In this document: piece after piece, positions 15,080 through 21,881 of the stretch | Numbering within the stretch: the first letter of the stretch is position 1 | Layout of the letters: each line of letters opens with the position of its first letter | Assembly (NCBI GenBank): GCA_016214845.1 | Contig: JACRMS010000009.1 | Coordinates: 1 to 47,890, forward strand | Direction of reading: 5' to 3' | From: Nitrospirota bacterium | Lineage (GTDB): Bacteria > Nitrospirota > Thermodesulfovibrionia > UBA6902 | Length of the DNA stretch: 47,890 nucleotides | Program-made: the position numbers and the translations under genes | Notes under the pieces: generated by a model | Databases searched by the model: none | Told to the model about the DNA's origin: nothing | Seen by the model: only the letters and a program-made list of their open reading frames with translations

Positions 15080-16153
15080 TCAGGTAGGTGTAAACGCTGC
15101 ATGAACGCCTTCTGTATTGCCTTCCACCGGCCCCGGCCAGTTCATCAATCCGCCCTTAATACTTTTTGCTTTAAAGCCCTGGCTGTTTAAAAGAAATGCC
15201 CCAACCGCGCTTCTTGCGCCTAAAAGGCAATAGACAAAATATTCTTTTGATTGGTCCAGCTCCGAATATCTTTTTCTCAGTTCATCGAGCGGGACGTGTA
15301 TGGCATTGGGTATACGTTCTTCGTCAAACTCCATCTGCATACGCACGTCGAGGAAAACCGGATGTTCTTTTTTCAGCGCCTCTTCCGCTGCGATCTCATC
15401 AAGGAAAGAAGACTTCATGATCCGCTCGAAGTCGTCATGAGAAAGTGTCCAGACGACCGCATCTTCCGTGGCCCTGCATGTGGCGCTGCGCGGAGCGCCG
15501 GTGATGAGGGCCTCTTCTCCAAAACCCTGTCCTTCATGCAGAGTAGCTACCTGCTCCGGTTCGTCTCCGAACATCTTCTTTAAAACAGCGACACTGCCTG
15601 ATTTGATAATGTAGTACACGTCGCCTTTTTCGCCCTGTACAATAATATCTTCACCTGCTGGGTATTTGCGTTCTGCAAGTTTGTCCAGGATCGCTGCCAT
15701 CTTTTCAGGCTCAAGCAGGGCAAACGGCTGGAGGGTTTTCATTTGGTTGTACTGGGCAAAGCTTTGCGACTGCTTTTCAGCCATGAGAGAGAATGCGGAA
15801 TCCATGCGGACAATTTCTTCAAAGTCCGTCTTGAACAATTTCAGCAGTCTGACGTCTGTTTTTGCTTTGACGGAACAGCAGCGAGGTGAGCATGTCAATA
15901 AAGCCATCTCGCCGAAGCCTGCGGCATGACCGACAATTGAAAGCTTTGCCTTTTGTCCCCATTGAGTTTTCTTGAAGACCTCCACCTCTCCTTCTTTCAC
16001 AAGGTAAAAGGCGTCAGCCGGCACATCTTCTTTAATAATTTCAGCGCCTGCTGGAAGTTCAACTGCGTGGAGTTTTCTTGAGATCGCCTCAAGCGCCCCG
16101 TCTGACAGGTAAGAAAAGTAACAATATTTTTTAAGGTCTTTGTAATCAGACAT
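15080..16153 (-). CDS. Double cyclic-nucleotide-binding and rhodanese-domain protein
   Basis: 357 residues, closely similar along its whole length to the product of 13890-14978, so the pair arose by tandem duplication. The cNMP cassettes are FGEMALLTCSPRCCS (first) and FGEEALITGAPRSAT (second), both with the Glu and Arg needed for nucleotide binding. The rhodanese domain (about 265-345) has PVFLDVRMQMEFDEERI and the loop CLLGARS, which is the full Cys-x4-Arg active loop. This copy is thus expected to be catalytically competent, unlike its neighbour. It starts with ACGGAGGT upstream. The 101-base gap to the next gene contains a small AAGGGG/CCCCTT hairpin (15050-15066) that might attenuate transcription. 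It is the first of three cNBD genes and probably heads their operon. Confidence 0.93.
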   Translation of the reverse strand: MSDYKDLKKYCYFSYLSDGALEAISRKLHAVELPAGAEIIKEDVPADAFYLVKEGEVEVFKKTQWGQKAKLSIVGHAAGFGEMALLTCSPRCCSVKAKTDVRLLKLFKTDFEEIVRMDSAFSLMAEKQSQSFAQYNQMKTLQPFALLEPEKMAAILDKLAERKYPAGEDIIVQGEKGDVYYIIKSGSVAVLKKMFGDEPEQVATLHEGQGFGEEALITGAPRSATCRATEDAVVWTLSHDDFERIMKSSFLDEIAAEEALKKEHPVFLDVRMQMEFDEERIPNAIHVPLDELRKRYSELDQSKEYFVYCLLGARSAVGAFLLNSQGFKAKSIKGGLMNWPGPVEGNTEGVHAAFTPT

Positions 16154-16271
16154 GAAACTACCTCCGTAAAAAAATCAGTTTTTATAAAAAATAATTAGCA
16201 GCTTCACCCTTACAAAATTTTGATATTGCTACTATAAAAAATAAATCGATAATCAGAACGTGAATAAAAAT

Positions 16272-16508
16272 TTACTTGTTCAGCAACTCGTCAATCTTTT
16301 CCTGATTAAATCCGGTCACTGCCTCGCCGTTTATTAAGGTCAAAGGGAGTGTCATGATGCCCATTTTCCTCAGGTCATAAATAGCGGCAGGCTCTGTTGC
16401 AATATTGCGCTCGGTATATTTAACGCCTTTTTGTGAAAGATACTCTTTCACTTTAGTACAGTACATTCAATTGGTCTGGCTGTAAACGACGACCGTCTTC
16501 TCCGACAT
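16272..16508 (-). CDS. Selenocysteine-containing glutaredoxin (UGA at codon 14)
   Basis: 78 residues if UGA is read through. The ATG at 16508 has a perfect ribosome site (GGAGG, 8 bases upstream). Codons 1-13 give MSEKTVVVYSQTN; codon 14 is TGA (16467-16469); the frame continues MYCTKVKEYLSQKG to the stop at 16272. This is the glutaredoxin/NrdH fold: VVVYS strand, N-U-M-Y-C in place of the usual C-x-x-C, the cis-Pro motif TLPLTLING, and GFNQEKIDELL. The UGA sits exactly at the first active-site Cys. A hairpin 15 bases later fits the bacterial SECIS rule (see 16433-16451). Without readthrough, a truncated frame starting at 16466 would lack the first strand and the nucleophile, so an ordinary pseudogene is the main alternative. 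It lies divergent from a thioredoxin-reductase-like gene, its probable partner. The selA/B/C/D genes must be elsewhere. Confidence 0.85.
16433..16451 (-). promoter_or_regulatory. Bacterial SECIS-like hairpin
   Basis: On the minus strand GTGAAAG and CTTTCAC pair perfectly (7 bp) around the loop AGTAT. The stem begins 15 bases and the loop 22 bases after the UGA of the glutaredoxin gene. This falls in the distance range known for bacterial SECIS elements, and the second loop base is G, as that rule requires. It lies within the coding region, as in other bacterial selenoprotein genes. Confidence 0.7.
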
Positions 16509-16701
16509 AATAAAATCCTCCATCCGTAGTAATAATTATAATTGAAAATTCAAAAAGATGATTAATATTATATAGATAATATTCAGGAAATAGCAATAAA
16601 ATTAGTCTTTTAATCTCCTCATGAAACTATTTGCTGAAAAAGATTTTTTTATGCGATTTTTGTAGAATAGAACACTGTTTTTTCAATCTGGAGGATTTTT
16701 A

Positions 16702-17658
16702 ATGACGGAAGAATTAGAAGAATTATATGATGTGATTATCATCGGCGGCGGGCCGGCCGGACTAAGCGCCGCGCAATATGCTTCCCGCGCCAAACTTAAG
16801 ACAATTGTCCTTGATAAATCGCAGGCAGCAGGCGCATTGGCTTTTTCAAGCAGGATTGAAAATTATCCGGGACTGCCTGAACCTGTCACAGGGAAGGATT
16901 TGCTTGATACCTTCCGCAATCAGGCAATAAAATTCGGCGCCGAATATGTTGAAACCCGGGTCATAGGAGTAAAACTTGAAGGCGAATTAAAAGAGGTCAG
17001 CGCGCTGGACAATACATATAAGGGAAAAACCTTAATAATCGCAACCGGCGCAATGGGCAGGCAGGCAAGCATCAAAGGAGAGAAAGAGTTTCTTGGCAAG
17101 GGCGTGTGTTACTGTGCAATATGTGATGCCGCGATCTTTTTTGATCAAACCGTCTGCGTAATCGGCGACAGTGAAGAAGCCCTTAAGGAAACCGGGGTTG
17201 TCGCCAAATTTGCCTCAAAAGTTTACTTGATTTCTCCTTCAAAGACACTTAAGCTGTCTGAGCATCCTCCATTTGATACGTCTAAGGTAACCCTTATGAC
17301 AGGTTATCGCGTGGTGTCCATTGAAGGCAACAGCGTTGTAGAATACGTGAAGGTCAGGAATGCCGAATCAAACGAAGAGCAGGACATTCAAACAAACGGG
17401 GTTTTTGTGTATTTGCACGGCAACAAACCCATAGTGGACTTTCTTGGCGGATCTATCGAACTTAGCGAGGAGTCCTGCGTAAGCACTAATAAAATGATGG
17501 AGACTTCCATCCCCGGCATTTTTGCGGCAGGAGATGTCATTTGCACCGAAGTACGGCAGGTCGTCACCGCTGCGTCAAATGGTTGCATCGCGGCGCTTTC
17601 CGCTGAAAAATTTATACATCACAGAAAACGGATGAAGTACGACTGGGCGAAAAGCTGA
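16702..17658 (+). CDS. Thioredoxin-reductase-like flavoprotein with degraded NADPH site
   Basis: 318 residues, the usual TrxB length. The FAD motif IIIGGGPAGLSAA (about 12-25) and the C-terminal FAD motif GIFAAGDV are intact. The redox pair is C138-A-I-C141, with an extra Cys136. The second nucleotide-binding motif reads VIGDSEEAL (153-161) where TrxB normally has GGGxSA, and the 2'-phosphate-binding HRR motif is replaced by SPS. NADPH use is therefore doubtful. Flavin-type thioredoxin reductases that take electrons from ferredoxin show similar losses. It starts with GGAGG 7 bases upstream and shares a 193-base intergenic region with the divergent selenoglutaredoxin gene, a likely redox partner. 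Confidence 0.88.
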   Translation: MTEELEELYDVIIIGGGPAGLSAAQYASRAKLKTIVLDKSQAAGALAFSSRIENYPGLPEPVTGKDLLDTFRNQAIKFGAEYVETRVIGVKLEGELKEVSALDNTYKGKTLIIATGAMGRQASIKGEKEFLGKGVCYCAICDAAIFFDQTVCVIGDSEEALKETGVVAKFASKVYLISPSKTLKLSEHPPFDTSKVTLMTGYRVVSIEGNSVVEYVKVRNAESNEEQDIQTNGVFVYLHGNKPIVDFLGGSIELSEESCVSTNKMMETSIPGIFAAGDVICTEVRQVVTAASNGCIAALSAEKFIHHRKRMKYDWAKS

Positions 17659-17674
17659 ACTGCTGAAGCAGGAC

Positions 17675-17836
17675 TTAACCGGCTGCCCTTACATCCACAA
17701 CTTTGTCCACAGGCACGACGATCCACCCTTCTTCCGCCTGGAGGTATATTTCCGTCTCTCCGATCCCGACCAGGGTTCCCCGATATGTGACATCTACTGT
17801 AATGACTTCAACCTGTTTGCCAATCAATTCCTGCAT
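17675..17836 (-). CDS. 53-residue Sm-like beta-barrel protein coupled to yihY
   Basis: The frame extends upstream to 18007, but the real start is the ATG at 17836, which shares one base with the stop of the YihY gene (TAATG). This gives 53 residues: MQELIGKQVEVITVDVTYRG, then LVGIGETEIYL and GWIVVPVDKVVDV. The strand pattern (GKxVEV..., YRGTLVGI, EIYLQ, WIVVP) looks like an Sm/LSm or small SH3-type barrel. No family name is certain. It may bind RNA or the membrane partner; the tight coupling suggests it works with YihY. It is convergent with the flavoprotein gene, 16 bases away. Confidence 0.7.
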   Translation of the reverse strand: MQELIGKQVEVITVDVTYRGTLVGIGETEIYLQAEEGWIVVPVDKVVDVRAAG

Positions 17837-18621
17837 TATGATTTTCCGTTCATATTTTTTACAAATTCTCCGCCCAGAAGAAAGATACACGAAATATAAT
17901 ACATCCACAAAAGGAACAAAATAAACGTGGTCAGCGAACCGTATATCGCGCCTATATAAGAGACATTTTTTACAACCCATGTGAAAAAGTGTTTTGCCAG
18001 CTCCCACAAGACCGTCACAAGAAGAGCGCCTGCGAAGGCGTCTTTCATCAGGATCTTTCCCTTTGGGACGATCTTATAAACGGCGGCGAAACTTAACAGT
18101 ACAAGCAGAAACGGGGCGATGTATTTTAAAAAAATACCCGGCTGATATCCGAAAAAATTCATGGGAGTGCCGGCGAAGGAGCTCAGCGTAAAAGCCAAAA
18201 ACAGAAAAACGATCACAAGGGTCACTATGATAAAGGTCGATAAAATGAATAAGAGGAAGTGTCTCCTCTTTGGCGCTTTAAATATCACATCCATTGCGCG
18301 CTCTATTGAATGAAAAAGCTGAATGGAAAGGAAGGCGTAAATGATAAGCGTTATCCAGCTTATGCCCCTGAAGGTAATAACGTTTCTCAGTTCATTCGTG
18401 ATCCCTGAGGTAACAGACGGGAAAAAACTTATCAGCCTTGAAAGGGAAAACCGGTAAACATCCTCATTCACCCCCATAATGTGCCCGTAGAGCGCGATAA
18501 TGAGAAGACTTAAAGGCACCAGCGACATAATGAGAAAATATGCTATTGACGCAGCCAGATAAAAACATTCATCCCTGAAAAATGCCGTCACGCTTTTGCC
18601 GAAGACCCTTATCAGAAACAT
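17836..18621 (-). CDS. YihY/BrkB-family inner-membrane protein
   Basis: 261 residues with about six transmembrane helices (for example IAYFLIMSLVPLSLLIIALYG split over two turns, and FLLFILSTFIIVTLVIVFLF). The family signature is visible: FYLAASIAYFLIMSLVPL near the start, RAMDVIFKAPKRR in the centre, and the ending GAIYGSLTTFILFLLWMYY. YihY proteins sit in the inner membrane; their role is not well defined. The 183-base gap to the upstream der gene has no good ORF. Its stop overlaps the start of the small Sm-like gene. Confidence 0.9.
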   Translation of the reverse strand: MFLIRVFGKSVTAFFRDECFYLAASIAYFLIMSLVPLSLLIIALYGHIMGVNEDVYRFSLSRLISFFPSVTSGITNELRNVITFRGISWITLIIYAFLSIQLFHSIERAMDVIFKAPKRRHFLLFILSTFIIVTLVIVFLFLAFTLSSFAGTPMNFFGYQPGIFLKYIAPFLLVLLSFAAVYKIVPKGKILMKDAFAGALLVTVLWELAKHFFTWVVKNVSYIGAIYGSLTTFILFLLWMYYISCIFLLGGEFVKNMNGKS

Positions 18622-18804
18622 AGGACCTCTTTACTAAAAGACCCGATACCGAACAAACACAATGACGACACCTTTAGAAAATCAGGATTAAACTTGCAAG
18701 AAAAAAAATTGGGATCGAGCAATGACAATATCTCTTGCAGAGCAAAGTTAGGCATTTCAATGTCCGTCGATTCATTATGTTTGTGAGGCATTGGGTCTTT
18801 TTTC

Positions 18805-20112
18805 CTACTTCTTTTTCTCTCTGACATAGATCTCTACAGGAACACCCTTGAAGGAAAACCGCTCTCTCAATTTGCTTTCAAGAAACCTGATGTACTGTGC
18901 CTTTATCCCTTCCTTGAAGTTTGTGAATACCACAAAACCGGGAGGGCTCGTCTTTATCTGTGTAATATAAGATATCTTGACCTGCCTGCCCTTGTACATT
19001 GGCGGCTCCTTTGCCGAAAGCGCCTTGCCTAAAAATTCATTCAGCTCATGCGTATCGATTCTCTTGGCCCCTTCCGCAATAATGCTGTCTACAAGAGGGA
19101 AAAGGTTCGTGACCCTTTGTTTGTTCATCGCGGATATTGTTAAGGCCGGGGCATACCTCATGAACCACAACTTTTGATAGACCTGCTCTTTAAAATCCTT
19201 CAACAACAAACCGGTCTTATCTACAAGGTCCCATTTATTCAGGAGAAGGACCGCTCCTTTTTTCGCTTCAAATACGAGTCCGGCAATTTTCTGGTCCAGT
19301 TCAACAACTCCTTCAGATGCGTCAAGAACAATCAGGGCAACGTCACAGTCCTCGATGTTTTTTAATGTCCTGAGGAATGAGTATCTTTCAACCGTCTCCG
19401 CCATCCTGCCCTTCCTGCGTATCCCCGCTGTGTCAACTATGACATATTTTTTTTTGTAATAGGAACAAATTGAATCCACCGCGTCCCTTGTTGTCCCGGG
19501 CACGGGGCTGACGATCATCCTCTCCTTGCCGAGCAGGGAATTGACAAGTGTTGATTTTCCTACATTAGGCCTTCCCACAATCGCGATCTTCGGATAATCG
19601 GTTTCTTCCTCGGCGCCGGAAGGGAGCTGCGATACAATGCTGTCCATGAATTCTTCAAAGCCGTAGCCGTTCAGCGCGGAGACCGGCAGCGGCTCAACAC
19701 CGAGCGAATAAAAATCATAAAGGGCCTTTTCCTTTTTGGGGCCGTCTATTTTATTAACAACATAAAAAACCCTTTTGCCGTATTGCCTCAGTTTATCAAT
19801 CAACTCGGCATCAAGCGGAAGCACCCCGCTTTCAGCGTCCAGCAGCAGGAGTATAATGTCCGCTTCCTCAGCGGCAAGAAGAAGCTGTTTGTTGACCTGC
19901 CTGCCGATGTCCTCATCAGGCTCATGCTGAAAGCCCCCGGTGTCGACAAGCAGGAAGGATTTGTCTTCCCATGAAGCCTGCCCGTAGAGCCTGTCCCTCG
20001 TTATGCCGGGAATGTCTTCTATGACGGCAAGCCGCTTGCGCACCATCCGGTTAAAAAGCGTGGACTTCCCTACATTAGGTCTTCCGACAATTGCGACAAT
20101 TGGTCTTGCCAT
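18805..20112 (-). CDS. der: Ribosome-assembly GTPase Der (EngA)
   Basis: 435 residues, the standard length. It has two tandem GTPase domains: GRPNVGKSTLFNRM at residue 8 and IAIVGRPNVGKSTLVNSLL near 178. Each carries its DTGG/DTAG switch (LLVDTGGF, IVDTAGIRR) and NKxD motif (VNKIDG, LNKWDL). The C-terminal KH-like domain (about 350-435) ends in basic residues. Der assists 50S subunit maturation in the cytoplasm. The gene is divergent from the OmpA-like gene. Confidence 0.98.
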   Translation of the reverse strand: MARPIVAIVGRPNVGKSTLFNRMVRKRLAVIEDIPGITRDRLYGQASWEDKSFLLVDTGGFQHEPDEDIGRQVNKQLLLAAEEADIILLLLDAESGVLPLDAELIDKLRQYGKRVFYVVNKIDGPKKEKALYDFYSLGVEPLPVSALNGYGFEEFMDSIVSQLPSGAEEETDYPKIAIVGRPNVGKSTLVNSLLGKERMIVSPVPGTTRDAVDSICSYYKKKYVIVDTAGIRRKGRMAETVERYSFLRTLKNIEDCDVALIVLDASEGVVELDQKIAGLVFEAKKGAVLLLNKWDLVDKTGLLLKDFKEQVYQKLWFMRYAPALTISAMNKQRVTNLFPLVDSIIAEGAKRIDTHELNEFLGKALSAKEPPMYKGRQVKISYITQIKTSPPGFVVFTNFKEGIKAQYIRFLESKLRERFSFKGVPVEIYVREKKK

Positions 20113-20415
20113 TATGCTCCACCTGAGTTGTGAGGATTCTGTTGCCGCAACCTTGCAGGTTACGATTTTATTAACTGAAAAATTATTTTAAACGCCGGCT
20201 GGAGACCGCGGCTGCCAGCCAGTCATCACCAAATTTATAGAGAGACTAATTATAGCATAAGGCGGCAGGCAGAAAATTTGACATCCAAACCCGGGTTGTT
20301 TTCATATTTTTTTTTGACAAACTGTTTTTTTTGTGATAAGTGTAAAGTATCAAACATATAAATTTGAATTCTTCACGGACAATCATTAACTTTATCTGAC
20401 AGATTGGAGGGCATC
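20113..20415. other. 303-bp divergent intergenic region between der and the OmpA-like gene
   Basis: No gene is visible. A candidate sigma-70 promoter for the OmpA-like gene has TTGACA at 20314-20319 and, after 17 bases, TAAGTG at 20337-20342 (a poor -10). A homopolymer-rich stretch of T residues surrounds it. An imperfect GGCTGG/CCAGCC hairpin lies near 20200-20220. The TTGGAGGG ribosome site of the OmpA-like gene starts at 20404. Confidence 0.45.
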
Positions 20416-21801
20416 ATGGTTGGAATTTCCAAAAATATCTCATCCATAAAAAGAGGTATAATGTTAATCATTTTCAAGTTTGTCGCTGTTGCAATCGTAA
20501 TTTTGCTGACGGCTTTTCCCAATGCCGGACTGGCTGAAAACAAAGCCGGCGCGGTCACACTAAATCCTAATATCGGGGGTTATGTGTTTGAGGGGAACCA
20601 GCACATCGATAATAACGTGGCCTATGGATTAGGCCTGGGTTATAACTTTACTGAAAACTGGGGAGTCGAAGGTAATTTCAATAATATAAATACTGACGCT
20701 GACTCTCATGGAGCAGATGATGTGCAGGCTTATATTTACCGCATCGACGGGCTTTACCACTTTATGCCTGAGAAAAAGCTGGTACCGTTTGTTGCTGCGG
20801 GCATCGGCGCCATTACGCTCAATGGAGCGATCAAAGATGACGGGACCTTCGCTTTATTCAATTACGGCGGCGGCCTTAAATATTTTCTTACCCAAAATCT
20901 TGCACTTCGCGGCGACGTCCGGCACATTCTTTTCAGAGGTAAAGATGATCAAGTCAATAATCTGATTTATACATTGGGGCTGACATTCGCGTTCGGCGGC
21001 GAAGAGAAAAAGGAAGCTGTGCCTCCGCCCGCGCCTGAGCCGTCACAGCCCAAAGACAGTGACGGTGATGGTGTATATGATGATATTGATAAATGTCCCG
21101 ATACGCCTAAGGGAGTCGCAGTTGATATGTACGGCTGCCCGAAAGACAGCGACGGCGACGGGGTCCCTGATTATCTCGATAAATGCCCTGACACGCCAAA
21201 GGGTGTTGCAGTTGATATAAATGGCTGCCCGAAAGACAGCGACGGCGACGGGGTCCCTGATTATCTCGATAAATGCCCCGACACGCCAAAGGGTGTTGCA
21301 GTTGATGTTAATGGCTGCCCCAAGGACAGTGACGGCGACGGAGTGCCTGACTATCTGGACCTGTGCCCTGACACACCTAAAGGCGTCGAGGTAGATTCCA
21401 GTGGATGTCCCAGGCCTGTACCTGCCGCGAGAGCTGAAAAAACCGTAGATCTTCAAGACCTTCCTTTTGATTTTGATAAATCAACTCTAACGGAGGAAGC
21501 ACAAGGTGTACTTAAAAAGAATATACAGACCCTGAAAGAAAACCCCGATGTCAAAATCCGCATTGAAGGACATTCATGCGCTCACGGGCCAGATGATTAC
21601 AACCTCAGATTGAGCGAGAGAAGGGCAAACGCCATCAAAGAATATTTAATTAAAGAAGGAGGGATATCTCCTGATAGAATGAGCACGATTGCCTATGGCG
21701 AAACCAGGCTGGCCATGCCTGAAATACCGACCCCGCAGAATAAAAATTCAATTGAGGCAAAAACCAACAGGAGAGTGCATTTTGAATTAATTAAATATTG
21801 A
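20416..21801 (+). CDS. OmpA-family outer-membrane protein with thrombospondin type 3 repeats
   Basis: 461 residues from the ATG at 20416; GGAGG lies 6 bases upstream, and the TTG at 20404 is rejected because it is inside that site. An extended signal peptide ends near LAENKAG. Residues about 45-195 form a small beta-barrel (GYVFEGNQHIDNN, GLGYNFTENWGVEG, YIYRIDGLYHF). Residues 214-333 are four Ca-binding thrombospondin type 3 repeats (DSDGDGVPDYLDKCPD). Residues about 345-461 are an OmpA peptidoglycan-binding domain (LPFDFDKSTLTEEA, EGHSCAHGPDDYNLRLSERR). In this family the barrel sits in the outer membrane and the C-terminal domain binds peptidoglycan. Confidence 0.95.
   Translation: MVGISKNISSIKRGIMLIIFKFVAVAIVILLTAFPNAGLAENKAGAVTLNPNIGGYVFEGNQHIDNNVAYGLGLGYNFTENWGVEGNFNNINTDADSHGADDVQAYIYRIDGLYHFMPEKKLVPFVAAGIGAITLNGAIKDDGTFALFNYGGGLKYFLTQNLALRGDVRHILFRGKDDQVNNLIYTLGLTFAFGGEEKKEAVPPPAPEPSQPKDSDGDGVYDDIDKCPDTPKGVAVDMYGCPKDSDGDGVPDYLDKCPDTPKGVAVDINGCPKDSDGDGVPDYLDKCPDTPKGVAVDVNGCPKDSDGDGVPDYLDLCPDTPKGVEVDSSGCPRPVPAARAEKTVDLQDLPFDFDKSTLTEEAQGVLKKNIQTLKENPDVKIRIEGHSCAHGPDDYNLRLSERRANAIKEYLIKEGGISPDRMSTIAYGETRLAMPEIPTPQNKNSIEAKTNRRVHFELIKY
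21055..21414 (+). repeat. Four tandem 90-bp repeats encoding thrombospondin type 3 units
   Basis: Four 30-codon units follow one another in frame, each DSDGDGV..D..DxCPDTPKGVxVD..GCP. Units two and three are almost identical at the DNA level (for example GACAGCGACGGCGACGGGGT in both), so recent duplication or gene conversion is likely. Copy number may vary between strains. Confidence 0.85.
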
Positions 21802-21881
21802 CCTTATAATAAATAAACCATTTAGACAGGTTACGGCAAGAGTTAAAGCTTTCTTTAATTCCTGCCGTATATTTTATCGGG

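Noticed and set aside
18612-18827. 71-codon minus-strand ORF between der and yihY
   Set aside because: It overlaps the end of der and the start of yihY, has no ribosome site or family pattern, and its composition looks like translated spacer.
21043-21456. Long minus-strand ORF opposite the thrombospondin repeats
   Set aside because: It is the mirror frame of the tandem repeats and shows only repeated translation of the other strand.
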